Shown here: positions 1 through 7,905 of the stretch, one piece after another | How positions within the stretch are numbered: position 1 is the stretch's first letter | Layout: each line of letters opens with the position of its first letter | Origin: an uncultured Prevotellaceae bacterium | GTDB lineage: Bacteria; Bacteroidota; Bacteroidia; Bacteroidales; Bacteroidaceae | Direction: 5' to 3' | NCBI GenBank assembly: GCA_900317305.1 | Contig: ONGG01000001.1 | Location: 248,001-312,000 of the forward strand | Length of the DNA stretch: 64,000 nt | Notes under the pieces: generated by a model | Databases searched by the model: none | Told to the model about the DNA's origin: nothing | The model's input: only the letters and a program-made list of their open reading frames with translations | Translations under genes and position numbers: made by a program

Positions 1-529
1 AATGCTCCATGTTTTCCTCGGCTTTCCCCATGGGCCATAAGAATCCATGCGTGGTCTCATTGCCCACCTGCACCCATCTCACATCTATCTGGTTGTCCTT
101 GAGCAGTTGCAGCACGTCGGTGGTATGCCATTTGAGCGTCATCCGCATCTCGTCGTAACTCATATACTGCCATGCTGCCGGGATGTGTTGTTTGCCAGGG
201 TCGGCCCACCAGTCGCTGTAGTGGAAGTCAATCATCACGGCCATGCCGTAGTATTTGGCACGCTTGGCCATCAGCAGCACATCGTTCTTGTCGCAGAAAC
301 CACCACGTGGGTTCACCCATACGCGCAACCTGATGGCATTCATGCCATATTCCTTCATCAGGGCCGTGTTCTCGCGTATCTCTCCGTCCAAGTTATACAG
401 CCGTTGTCCACGTGCTTCCAACTCAGTGGTTCCGCTGATGTCGGCTCCTAGCCAGAACTTCGTGTTATCCTGTGCCTGAGACAGTTGGCATAGGAACATC
501 ATACTTATGATAAAAATAATTTTTCTCAT
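1..529 (-). CDS. Arabinogalactan endo-beta-1,4-galactanase (GH53), 3' end outside the window
   Basis: This is the N-terminal 176 residues of a secreted GH53 enzyme, which cleaves beta-1,4-galactan side chains of pectin. A signal peptide (MRKIIFIISMMFLCQLSQAQ) is followed by typical GH53 blocks: LRVWVNP near residue 71, DFHYSDWWADPGKQ near 103, and WVQVGNE near 155, whose Glu is the family's acid/base catalyst. The second catalytic Glu lies beyond the window edge, so completeness cannot be judged. It is last in a minus-strand run, 21 bases after the propeptide-like gene at 551-835. The start is the only ATG that gives a signal peptide. Confidence 0.93.
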   Translation of the reverse strand, partial: MRKIIFIISMMFLCQLSQAQDNTKFWLGADISGTTELEARGQRLYNLDGEIRENTALMKEYGMNAIRLRVWVNPRGGFCDKNDVLLMAKRAKYYGMAVMIDFHYSDWWADPGKQHIPAAWQYMSYDEMRMTLKWHTTDVLQLLKDNQIDVRWVQVGNETTHGFLWPMGKAEENMEH

Positions 530-550
530 AGGGTAGGGTGCTGGTTATTG

Positions 551-835
551 TTACGGGTTACGGCGTTTTTTGCTTTTCTCTATCATTCTCTGGAGTTTCC
601 GCTTGCTTACTTTTTTGTAGAGGTTGTTCTTCTTCTCCACATAGGCGGTGCCCAGCGAGTCGGCATAATAGTGGAACCACTCGTCACCAACGAGTTGGGC
701 TTTCACCTCCTTGCCGTTCTTCAACTGTATAGTGCGCCACATACCGCGTTTGGCGGGAATGGCACCCACCTGTAGTGAGCATACAAGCAACAGTAAGCCC
801 ACCATATATCTGTATGTGCTGATTCTCTTTTTCAT
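551..835 (-). CDS. Small secreted protein resembling the propeptide of M6-family metalloproteases, without the protease
   Basis: This 94-residue protein has a signal peptide ending near GAIPAKRG. The rest resembles, from memory, the N-terminal prosegment of secreted Bacteroidetes M6-type peptidases: MWRTIQLKNGKEVKAQLVGD, then a WFHYYADSLGTAYVE segment and a basic tail (KKVSKRKL to KKRRNP). The usual catalytic domain with HExxH is absent: a stop codon follows directly and the next gene is GH53. It lies 9 bases after the TPR gene and is probably cotranscribed with it. It may be a remnant, or a free-standing inhibitor-like propeptide. Confidence 0.7.
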   Translation of the reverse strand: MKKRISTYRYMVGLLLLVCSLQVGAIPAKRGMWRTIQLKNGKEVKAQLVGDEWFHYYADSLGTAYVEKKNNLYKKVSKRKLQRMIEKSKKRRNP

Positions 836-844
836 ATCGCGTTG

Positions 845-2035
845 TTATTTTGTTGCAGGTTCAACATTCTCCTTATCTGGTATGAGCTCAAGCAAATGCT
901 CTTCCAGCGTGCCTTTTTCCAGATACTCATTCAACTTGTCCATTTCAGGTGATGTCTTCACCAGGATATTTCTATTGTGATTATAGTGCCTCACCGTCCA
1001 CACCATGGCCTGCCTTTCCATCTCACGGGTCAGTTTCTTCACATGATTCGATTGTCCCAATATCACGCATCCACACATATAGGCGTTCAGTTCGGTAGGG
1101 CAGTCACCTATGCATTTCATGTGGCAATCATCGATCTCAATGTTCAACTCGTCTGTCTTGATACACCAAGTCGTGACATACTGTCCGGCTTGGATGGCGT
1201 TAGTGGCTGATAACGAATGGGTGAGGAAGTATTCAGCGCACCAGTAGGCATCACCACGATGGTAGGTGCAGTCCTCAACCGACGACAATTCTTCTACGGG
1301 CCTGACTCCACCACCTGGCTTTTCCAGACTCTCTATGGTCTCGGCCGTCTTGCTGGCCTTGGACGCTTGTCCATCTTTCTCGTAATACTGTTGCAGATAC
1401 TTCAACTCTTCAATGTATTTCTCCGAACCCAGGCCATACGCCTGATGTATGCGGTCCAAGGCCCTTAACTGAAGACGAATGGCTTCGGCATGCTCATTCA
1501 TCGCCGAATAATTCTCGGCAGCATGGATGAGAATCGACGACAAATCGTCGTCAGGCATATCGGCATTCTCACAGATCTTCAGCACCTCCTTGCTCGCTTC
1601 CAATGCTTTTGCCGTCTCATTGGCCATGGCATAATAGAAAGAGAGATTGTCGAGGATGATGGCATAGTCGCTCGTCTGCTTCTGACTTTCAAGGTCGCCC
1701 AGCAATTTCTCGGTTACCTTGATGGCATCTTTCACCTGCTCATTGCGCACGTACGATTTGGCGAGCAATGCCATGGCATTGACATAATTGCCGTCCGTAT
1801 TGCCGTTCAGTCGCCTGTATATAGTCGAACTGCGCTTGAACAGTTCGATGGCAGTGGCGTAACTGCCTTTGTCGACGAGTATCTTTCTGCCCATGGAGTC
1901 TGCTTTCAACGCATACTCCAGGTTCATCATGTCGTCCGGAACTTGTGCCTCATATTGGGCGAAGGCACCTGTCGAGGCGGCCAGCACCATCAACATCAAA
2001 ACGATTCTTTTTATGTCAACCATGTTTTTTTTCAT
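845..2035 (-). CDS. Secreted TPR-repeat protein with a Cys-rich C-terminal region
   Basis: The 396-residue protein has a signal peptide (IVLMLMVLAASTGAFA). Helical tetratricopeptide-like repeats follow over about residues 30-240, for example in DYAIILDNLSFYYAMANETA and AAENYSAMNEHAEAIRLQLR. The last 150 residues contain a cluster of cysteines (DDCHMKCIGDCP, YMCGC). An in-frame ATG exists upstream at 2134, but it lies upstream of the -7 element (2093-2100), so the ATG at 2035 (or 2023) is chosen. TPR proteins serve as protein-binding scaffolds; the partner is unknown. The upstream region matches that of the Cys-repeat protein at 3522-4172. Confidence 0.85.
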   Translation of the reverse strand: MKKNMVDIKRIVLMLMVLAASTGAFAQYEAQVPDDMMNLEYALKADSMGRKILVDKGSYATAIELFKRSSTIYRRLNGNTDGNYVNAMALLAKSYVRNEQVKDAIKVTEKLLGDLESQKQTSDYAIILDNLSFYYAMANETAKALEASKEVLKICENADMPDDDLSSILIHAAENYSAMNEHAEAIRLQLRALDRIHQAYGLGSEKYIEELKYLQQYYEKDGQASKASKTAETIESLEKPGGGVRPVEELSSVEDCTYHRGDAYWCAEYFLTHSLSATNAIQAGQYVTTWCIKTDELNIEIDDCHMKCIGDCPTELNAYMCGCVILGQSNHVKKLTREMERQAMVWTVRHYNHNRNILVKTSPEMDKLNEYLEKGTLEEHLLELIPDKENVEPATK

Positions 2036-2092
2036 TATGATATAAACATTTGAGTTATGAATAAGGGCGTATAGCCCCATCTCTCCAAAAGA

Positions 2093-2145
2093 CAAAAGTA
2101 TATTTTTTTTCTGACTTGCCAGCGATTTTTGCAAAGATTAAGAAG
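2093..2145 (-). promoter_or_regulatory. Promoter region of the TPR gene, shared with the Cys-repeat gene
   Basis: On the minus strand a -7 element TACTTTTG lies at 2093-2100. It is preceded, after 24 bases, by a 21-base block at 2125-2145 that is identical to 4307-4327. The spacing is the same in both copies, and the bases just upstream of the block are also nearly the same. Confidence 0.6.
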
Positions 2146-2211
2146 ATGAAATGAAAAATATGTCATTTCCTGCCGATATGGGAAAAGCAAAGAATCATAG
2201 GGGCGTCACAT

Positions 2212-3519
2212 TTAGTGTAAATCACTCAACGCGTTCTTGCTATAGATCTCGATGATGCCATCAATAAATGCTTCCTTTTCATACTCACAAAAAGGACTCG
2301 AAGACATGATGTCGCCGCCCTCATGGAAAGAACGAGCCCGGCATGCCCCTCCGCAAATATACTTGATGGCACAAGTAGAACATCCTTCGATGTTGTCAAC
2401 GGTCATCTTTGCGCATCTCTCAATCACTGGGGAGCTGGAAACCATTTCCGACACTTTGCGTTCATGGATATTGCCTATTAGAAATTCTGGGTAGTGAAGC
2501 AATTGACAGGGATACACGTCGCCAGATGCGGAGATGCTTAATTCTGCTCCCCCAATGGCACACTTGCACCTACGGCATATCAAAGCCTCATCAAGAGTCG
2601 ACTCACAATAGCCAAGCGGATTGACACCACTGGCCTGTTTTAAGGCCTGATAATACTGTTTGCCGGTAATGCTGATGTCATCCTTGTCATTTTTGGCATT
2701 TCCCGCTGGAAACAACGGTGCGAAATTCAAGCTTCCCTTATATTTCTGTGCCATATTCTCCACATCAGAAATGTTCAGCTTGTTTACTGTCATCGACAAC
2801 ATATAGGGTATCTGATAATCACGTAGTAGGGATATCGCATGTTGTGTCCGGTCGTACGTATGAGGTCCTCTGAATGTTTCATGCAGGTTTTTCGTGCTGC
2901 CATCCAGGCTGACCGTGACACGAGTGAAATATTCTTTTACTTTTTGGATGTTGCTTTCATCAAGCAGAGTAGCATTGGTCAGAAGATCTGCGTCGCATCC
3001 TTTACTCTTGATATATGCCGCTATGAGAAAACAGTCCTGATTCATCAGAGGCTCTCCACCAGTAATGGAGAAACTGACCTGTCCAAAATGAGACACAATG
3101 TCATCTACTACCGCTTTGTAGTCATCCAAGGTCATCGGTTTGTTGTGCTCCCTGCGGTCAGTAGCGTAGCAATATTTGCAATTAAGATTGCAGACTTCTG
3201 AAATGGATAGTTGCACAAGGCTTAACTGTTGGCGTTCGTCCTTGACAGGAATGCTCCCTTCTGTTGGCGATTCAAATATTCTACTGGCAATGGCTTCGTT
3301 GAAAAAGCCTTCAGCATCTTTGCGATAGTTCTCTCCCAGACTCTCGGCAAAGGCATCTACGATATCCTCCATGCTGGTGGAACCATTACATAAAGAGAGT
3401 AATAATTCCCCATTCTTGTTCGTGACGAGCCATGATGGTATATCGGGATTGATAAAGACGACTTTATCATTCCGCTCAAATTTTTGAACTGCCGATGGAA
3501 GTGACAAAAAAGTGGGCAT
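2212..3519 (-). CDS. Radical SAM/SPASM peptide-modifying enzyme with N-terminal PqqD-like domain
   Basis: This 435-residue enzyme is a likely maturase of the adjacent Cys-repeat protein. Residues 1-90 look like a PqqD-type peptide-binding (RRE) domain. The radical SAM cluster motif is C110-x3-C114-x2-C117 (CNLNCKYC), followed by the GGEPL motif near 154. The C-terminal SPASM region has ten cysteines (C315, C318, C320, C338, C369, C380, C383, C389, C393, C411), enough for two auxiliary Fe-S clusters. Its ATG lies two bases after the stop of the repeat gene (TAG-TT-ATG), so translation is probably coupled. Enzymes of this architecture install thioether, C-C or epimerised linkages in ribosomal peptides. 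The exact chemistry here is not predictable from sequence. Confidence 0.92.
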   Translation of the reverse strand: MPTFLSLPSAVQKFERNDKVVFINPDIPSWLVTNKNGELLLSLCNGSTSMEDIVDAFAESLGENYRKDAEGFFNEAIASRIFESPTEGSIPVKDERQQLSLVQLSISEVCNLNCKYCYATDRREHNKPMTLDDYKAVVDDIVSHFGQVSFSITGGEPLMNQDCFLIAAYIKSKGCDADLLTNATLLDESNIQKVKEYFTRVTVSLDGSTKNLHETFRGPHTYDRTQHAISLLRDYQIPYMLSMTVNKLNISDVENMAQKYKGSLNFAPLFPAGNAKNDKDDISITGKQYYQALKQASGVNPLGYCESTLDEALICRRCKCAIGGAELSISASGDVYPCQLLHYPEFLIGNIHERKVSEMVSSSPVIERCAKMTVDNIEGCSTCAIKYICGGACRARSFHEGGDIMSSSPFCEYEKEAFIDGIIEIYSKNALSDLH

Positions 3520-3521
3520 AA

Positions 3522-4172
3522 CTATCTTCCTGCACAGTCAAATGATGTTCCGCATTTGCCTCCAGCTCCTGCACAATCGAACGATGAACCGCATTTGCCA
3601 CCGCCACCTGCGCAGTCGAATGAGGAACCACATTTGCCTTTCCCTTTACTGCCTTGTCCTGCACAATCAAACGATGAGCCGCATTTGCCGCCACCACCTG
3701 CGCAGTCGAACGAGGAACCGCATTTGCCCTTTCCTTTACTGCCTTGTCCTGCACAATCGAACGATGAGCCGCATTTGCCACCGCCACCTGCGCAGTCGAA
3801 TGAGGAACCGCATTTGCCCTTGCCCTTGCTGCCCTGACCAGCGCAATCGAAAGAAGAACTACATTTGCCGCCTCCACCTCCGCAGTCGAACGAGGAGCCA
3901 CATTTACCTTTCCCTTGGCTGCCCTGACCCGCGCAGTCGAATGAGGAGCCACATTTGCCGCCGCCTCCTCCGCAGTCGAACGAGGAGCCACATTTGCCTC
4001 CACCACCACTACAGCTGAAAGAAGAGCTGCATTTGCCGGTGGCTGAACTGATGATATGCGCAAATGTTTCTTTTGAACCGATAAACAATCCGGCGGATAC
4101 CAAGAATGTGCTGCTAATCAGCTTTTTCAAAAACTTTCGCCTCTCATTGTCAAATTCTTTGTTCATAATCAT
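3522..4172 (-). CDS. Tat-type exported repeat protein with twelve Cys-x5-Cys modules; candidate RiPP precursor
   Basis: The 216-residue protein begins with a twin-arginine signal: R11-R12-K-F-L-K, a hydrophobic stretch at 18-32 and a plausible cleavage after TFA (residue 38). Residues 47-216 are twelve modules of KCGSSFDC (variants KCSSSFSC, KCSSSFDC, KCGTSFDC). They are joined by Gly-rich linkers that are either 5 residues (AGGGG, GGGGG) or 9 residues (AGQGSKGKG), giving 24 Cys in all and ending AGR. The only aromatic residue in the modules is Phe. It directly precedes a radical SAM/SPASM enzyme, which suggests enzymatic modification in the cytoplasm and export of the folded product through Tat. 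A purine-rich GAGGAG (4176-4181) precedes the start; ATG 4166 is an alternative. I do not recognise a named family. Confidence 0.88.
   Translation of the reverse strand: MIMNKEFDNERRKFLKKLISSTFLVSAGLFIGSKETFAHIISSATGKCSSSFSCSGGGGKCGSSFDCGGGGGKCGSSFDCAGQGSQGKGKCGSSFDCGGGGGKCSSSFDCAGQGSKGKGKCGSSFDCAGGGGKCGSSFDCAGQGSKGKGKCGSSFDCAGGGGKCGSSFDCAGQGSKGKGKCGSSFDCAGGGGKCGSSFDCAGAGGKCGTSFDCAGR
3525..4034 (-). repeat. Tandem repeat array encoding the Cys-x5-Cys modules
   Basis: The 510-bp coding array alternates 39-bp and 51-bp units over most of its length, which makes a 90-bp higher-order period. Two short units sit next to each other at each end of the array. Units are nearly identical at DNA level, so recent unequal recombination or slippage is likely. 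Confidence 0.9.
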
Positions 4173-4274
4173 TTACTCCTCATAATTAGGCAGGTAAAAC
4201 AATAGTTGATAAAAACGCGACAGACAAAGGGCACTTGGCTGAGCATTCCCTAAGTACCTCATGTATCCAAAACA

Positions 4275-4327
4275 CAAAAATACAATTTTATTCTGATTTA
4301 AAGTCTATTTTTGCAAAGATTAAGAAG
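4275..4327 (-). promoter_or_regulatory. Promoter region of the Cys-repeat/radical SAM operon
   Basis: The -7 element TATTTTTG is at 4275-4282 on the minus strand, with the 21-base block shared with the TPR gene at 4307-4327, 24 bases further upstream. The predicted 5' leader of the operon is about 100 bases. Confidence 0.6.
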
Positions 4328-4404
4328 TAGAAATGAAAATTTTGCCTTTTGGGCTGACAGAGAAAAGGAAAAGGGTGTATCTTTGTAGCGTTTACTGAAA
4401 GACT

Positions 4405-4759
4405 ATGAACGACTCAACTTACCGCCCACGCAATCCAGGCCACGACTATTATGGTCGTGGTGTCTATCTCGTGACATTGGTGATTAGTGGGCGTGAGCCA
4501 TTGTTCGGACACATGAGCGGGATATCCTATCATCCATTTGCAAAAAGAGCCAATCACTTCTTTCTGGAAACCAGAACGGCGCCGTTTCGAGGCATGCGCT
4601 AAAGGAAGGCTGTTGATACTTGCTCCATGGGAACTCGACATCATGCAGGACGTAAACGGGATACCAGCCGACAGCGACTATAGTCGGTTTCATAACCTGA
4701 ACAAAATTGCCACCGATATATGTGCTTTCAGCGGCGAGGCTAAAATTATCAGACGATAA
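4405..4759 (+). pseudogene. Decayed IS200-like/RAYT (REP-associated tyrosine) transposase
   Basis: The first 38 codons (YRPRNPGHDYYGRGVYLVTL, then GREPLFGHMSG) match the N-terminus of Y1-type transposases of the RAYT group. The central part with the HxH motif and catalytic Tyr is missing. From about 4540 the reading frame shifts to another one, which gives what looks like the C-terminal segment of the same family (GRLLILAPWELDIMQDVNG through GEAKIIRR) and stops at 4759. An internal deletion and a frameshift make it non-functional. A -7 element (TATCTTTG) still lies in front at 4378-4385. The C-terminal match is from memory and is less certain. Confidence 0.7.
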
Positions 4760-4906
4760 TAAGAGATACATGTAAACATCATATTAATATGTGAACAGGA
4801 TTCCTGGGTATAGGATAGACATTTTCGCCTACATTTCTCCATCAATTTCATTGTCAATTGGAAAATGTTTTTTATCTTCGCCACGAAAAACAATCAATTA
4901 ACTATT

Positions 4907-5812
4907 ATGAAAACTATCAAAACCCGTTTTTTTATCGTGCTTTGTGGTATGTTGTTTCCCTTACTGACAGCAAACTGCAGTAACAAGAAAAATGTAGACA
5001 AAGCTGAAACGGCTGAGACAACAGCCGTTGAAGAAAGTGTAATCAAACTGGCCCTACCGCCATTCCAGAAATTCGTGGTGGTGACCACCCCTGAAGAAGG
5101 ACTATACAAGAATCCAGACCTCAACAGTCCCACGTTGATTCGTTGGGATGAGGCAGACTGCGAGAGTGACTTTTGCGAGGTAGCTTACCAATGGTCAGAC
5201 CAACCCGAAAAAGCCGGATTCGAATTGAGCACAGATATTTTGACTTCGGAAGGCCGTGTATTCCCTGTGCTTGGCGAGGATGGTAACTTTTATAAGGTAT
5301 GTATCCTAAACAGATGGTGCGATATCGAGAGCGCTTACCTCCCCAAAGCCTGTGTCCAAGACATCGAGACCGCTCCTATCAAGGCTGATATGCTTGAATC
5401 GGAAGACAATTACTTCAAGTGCCGGGTAATGAAAGACGGCAAATACAAGGATGTTGTCCTTATTGATGAGTACAACGAGCTCGAAGGAGAAAGCCTCCAA
5501 GTGGGCGTGCTGAAAGACGGCGTCGTGGTCACCCCGTTTGCTTACTTTATTGACAGCTATATCATCAATGACCAGAATGAAAGTGTCGTCATCAATGATT
5601 CGGAAGACGGCCTTTCCCTCAGTTTCAACAAGAGTGTGGCAATGCCAGCCGAAGATGGACCGAATTCTTATCGTCTCGACTTGAAGAAACTCAGCGACGA
5701 TCAGATTGCAAAGATTGTGGATACGGTGCTTAAGAGAAAACCCGAATATGTGAATTACATGTACCATTTCCCTGCCCAGGGATTGGAGACGTTCGTCTAC
5801 ATGGTAAAGTAG
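4907..5812 (+). CDS. Secreted or lipid-anchored protein of unknown function
   Basis: The 301-residue protein starts with a hydrophobic signal ending LLTANCSNKK. This may be a lipoprotein signal, although Asn before the Cys is unusual. The body is acidic and has no recognisable catalytic motif. The region around residues 55-110 (PPFQKFVVVTTPEEGLYKNP) could be SH3-like, as it has the spacing seen in bacterial SH3 surface proteins. An upstream ATG at 4865 is rejected because it lies in the promoter region (TATCTTCGC at 4874-4882). It is first of four same-strand secreted genes. Confidence 0.75.
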   Translation: MKTIKTRFFIVLCGMLFPLLTANCSNKKNVDKAETAETTAVEESVIKLALPPFQKFVVVTTPEEGLYKNPDLNSPTLIRWDEADCESDFCEVAYQWSDQPEKAGFELSTDILTSEGRVFPVLGEDGNFYKVCILNRWCDIESAYLPKACVQDIETAPIKADMLESEDNYFKCRVMKDGKYKDVVLIDEYNELEGESLQVGVLKDGVVVTPFAYFIDSYIINDQNESVVINDSEDGLSLSFNKSVAMPAEDGPNSYRLDLKKLSDDQIAKIVDTVLKRKPEYVNYMYHFPAQGLETFVYMVK

Positions 5813-5847
5813 CTCTTGAAACACAAGAAACACCAATCGTCCAAGCT

Positions 5848-6447
5848 ATGGATATCATTTTAAAACGGCAAAGAGTTGCCCTTTTCTCTTTCGCAATCAT
5901 GTTCATTTTGGCATCATGTGGAAACAAGCCTTCTGCAGTTCCTCAAGCGGTAGAGGAAGAACCTCAAAAGGAGACCAACTATTTCCCTGCCATCGACCGT
6001 TATCTGGCAAATGAGTTCGGCAAGCATTATGCCGAGGGTGAGCACTGTGTTCCTTTGCATCCCATCGTGACTGTAGATGAGCGGAACAGAGAAGACATCC
6101 TGGTCTGGGGCGATTTCTGGGTGTTCAACTATAATCAGGTGGGCGACACGTTGAAATGCGTTTCTGGCGGCAATCACCCCGGTCGGATGCATATCAGACA
6201 AACGGAAAATGGTTTCGAGGTCACGGGCTTCGATCCTGTGGAGGATGGATCAGGTTTTATACCTTCTGCCAAGAGGATCTTCGGCAACAAATTCGAGGTG
6301 TTTAATACCATTCATGACGATGCTGAAGCACGGGAGAGGCTACGGGCGGAAGGGCTGGCTGTTTATGCCAAGAAGCACAATCTCAGTGTCACTATGTACC
6401 AGGATTATGGGTGGCCATCGAAAAGACTACCACCCGTGAACTTGTGA
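5848..6447 (+). CDS. Lipoprotein of unknown function
   Basis: The 199-residue protein has a clear lipobox (FILASCGNK) near residue 25. It then has an acidic linker and a compact domain with EHCVPLHPIVTVDE, a Trp-rich DILVWGDFWVFNY, and GNHPGRMHI. This looks like a small secreted SnoaL/NTF2-type or unknown Bacteroidetes fold, but I cannot assign it. It follows the preceding gene after 35 bases. Confidence 0.75.
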   Translation: MDIILKRQRVALFSFAIMFILASCGNKPSAVPQAVEEEPQKETNYFPAIDRYLANEFGKHYAEGEHCVPLHPIVTVDERNREDILVWGDFWVFNYNQVGDTLKCVSGGNHPGRMHIRQTENGFEVTGFDPVEDGSGFIPSAKRIFGNKFEVFNTIHDDAEARERLRAEGLAVYAKKHNLSVTMYQDYGWPSKRLPPVNL

Positions 6448-6554
6448 GAGCATTCTACTAACAATGCTACAATCCTTTTCAAAGACGAATTTTTCTCATT
6501 AACTTTGTCGATGTGATAAGGAAAGCAACGTATTAATCATCAAAACAATAGTAT

Positions 6555-7040
6555 ATGAAAAAATATTTATTCATTGCGTTGGCTTTAGTTTGTATGGGGT
6601 GGGGAGTGATGGAAACACCTCTTCCTCCTAAAAAAGCATCAAAGACTTGGCGGTGGCACGCTGACGGCGGTTTCAGGTACCCCAGTTCATACCTGCGTTC
6701 TGAGGTGTTCGTAGACGACGTTCCTGCAAGCGTAGAGGTCTTTTCGAAAGGCAGCATACGTCTATGCTACTGGTCATTGCTTGGAACGTGGTCTACTCTT
6801 GGTGATTTCCCTGAAGAAGGAGTATGGCTCAGTCCTACGGAGAAAGTGAAAAACGTTACCTATAGAGCCTATTCAAAAGGAATCACATCGGGCTACACAC
6901 AGAATGGAAACATCTTTTATTTGAAGCAAAAGATGATTCCTGGAGGAGAAGTCCAACATAGTAAGGTACTGGTTTTAATTCACCCCAAATCGATGAAGAA
7001 CAAGGTTTCTTCATTGGTCAATGTTGTCAAAGACTGGTAA
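6555..7040 (+). CDS. Secreted protein of unknown function
   Basis: The 161-residue protein has a short hydrophobic N-terminus (YLFIALALVCMGWGV) that may act as a signal peptide. No cleavage site is obvious. It is rich in Trp, Tyr and Ser (LCYWSLLGTWSTLGDFPEEG), which suggests a beta-rich fold. No family is recognised. It lies 21 bases before the next gene. Confidence 0.65.
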   Translation: MKKYLFIALALVCMGWGVMETPLPPKKASKTWRWHADGGFRYPSSYLRSEVFVDDVPASVEVFSKGSIRLCYWSLLGTWSTLGDFPEEGVWLSPTEKVKNVTYRAYSKGITSGYTQNGNIFYLKQKMIPGGEVQHSKVLVLIHPKSMKNKVSSLVNVVKDW

Positions 7041-7061
7041 ATAATCAATCATCATCGCCCC

Positions 7062-7778
7062 ATGAAAAAAACAACAGTATTGGCATTGTTCTTGATGCTG
7101 CTATGCTGCAGCATCAGCGCTCAACCATCAAGGAAAAGCAAAAGCAATCGCTTGACCATCAAGGAAATCGTGAATAACCAATTGAGCGAACCCGAAGGCG
7201 AACTGATAGGTGCCGTGCACAATGCTTGGCAACGATACCTGAAAGGCAAACCTCAAAAGAAGGGAGAGAAAATCATACTTGATGGCAGAAACGGCTATTT
7301 CCGCTATGAAAACAATAATGCTGAAAAAGATGTGCATACTTATGTGGAAATTTGCTACTGGAACCGTAGCGATGGCAAACAATTGGTGGCATGGAATAGC
7401 GTTGTCATCTATGAAGACAAGCCTGCCGTCACAGAATGTACGTATTTAGAAATCAGTCTATACAATCCATCCAGCCACGAATGGGAGGAGTTGGATGAAG
7501 ACCCTGTAGGAGTCTGTCTGACTGAAAAGGAAACAGGACCATCCAGCTATGGATATAACAGTGACACCAAAAGCTATTTTTTATCCTATTCAAACCCCGA
7601 AAGAAAGATTACGATGACGAAAGAGGAGTTCGACCAGTGGATTGAGGTAAGGCCGATAGTCATCATCGAACTCCCCAGGGTGGGAAAGGACATCATCGTG
7701 AAGACCTACGAGGGGAAAAAGATTACCACATTGACATTGAAATGGGACGGCATGAAATTCCATAGAGCCGACAACTGA
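7062..7778 (+). CDS. Secreted protein of unknown function
   Basis: The 238-residue protein has a signal peptide ending SISAQ. A basic segment follows (PSRKSKSNRLTIKEIVNNQL), then a mixed domain containing GYFRYENNN, YVEICYWNRSDGKQLVAWNS and LKWDGMKFHRAD at the end. The Tyr-rich ICYWNRSDG phrase and a C-terminal W-D-G-x-K-F pattern recur in other uncharacterised Prevotella secreted proteins as far as I recall. No function is assigned. It is last of the 4907-7778 group. Confidence 0.75.
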   Translation: MKKTTVLALFLMLLCCSISAQPSRKSKSNRLTIKEIVNNQLSEPEGELIGAVHNAWQRYLKGKPQKKGEKIILDGRNGYFRYENNNAEKDVHTYVEICYWNRSDGKQLVAWNSVVIYEDKPAVTECTYLEISLYNPSSHEWEELDEDPVGVCLTEKETGPSSYGYNSDTKSYFLSYSNPERKITMTKEEFDQWIEVRPIVIIELPRVGKDIIVKTYEGKKITTLTLKWDGMKFHRADN

Positions 7779-7797
7779 AGCGTGTATGGAGGTTTGA

Positions 7798-7900
7798 GGT
7801 TCTTTAAAGGCTTTAAGGTCCTTAAAGTCCTTAAGGTCCTTAAAGTCCTTAAAGATCTTAAGAAGGGCTATTGTCTGAACTCCTGAACTTCTGAACTCCT
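7798..7900. repeat. Microsatellite plus dispersed core CTATTGTCTGAACTCC
   Basis: A 9-base tandem repeat (TCCTTAAAG/TCCTTAAGG, several copies) is followed by CTATTGTCTGAACTCC at 7868-7883 and an 8-base CTGAACTC/CTGAACTT run. The same core recurs at 18631, 39931 (minus) and, with one change, 61251. This copy lies between two convergent genes. Confidence 0.8.
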
Positions 7901-7905
7901 TACAA

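Noticed and set aside
3512-4018. Plus-strand ORF opposite the Cys-repeat gene
   Set aside because: It is a mirror of the repeat array, with a low-complexity Arg/Cys/His product.
3525-4034. CRISPR-like reading of the 39/51-bp array
   Set aside because: The repeat is in frame, has no unique spacers and codes for a regular protein.
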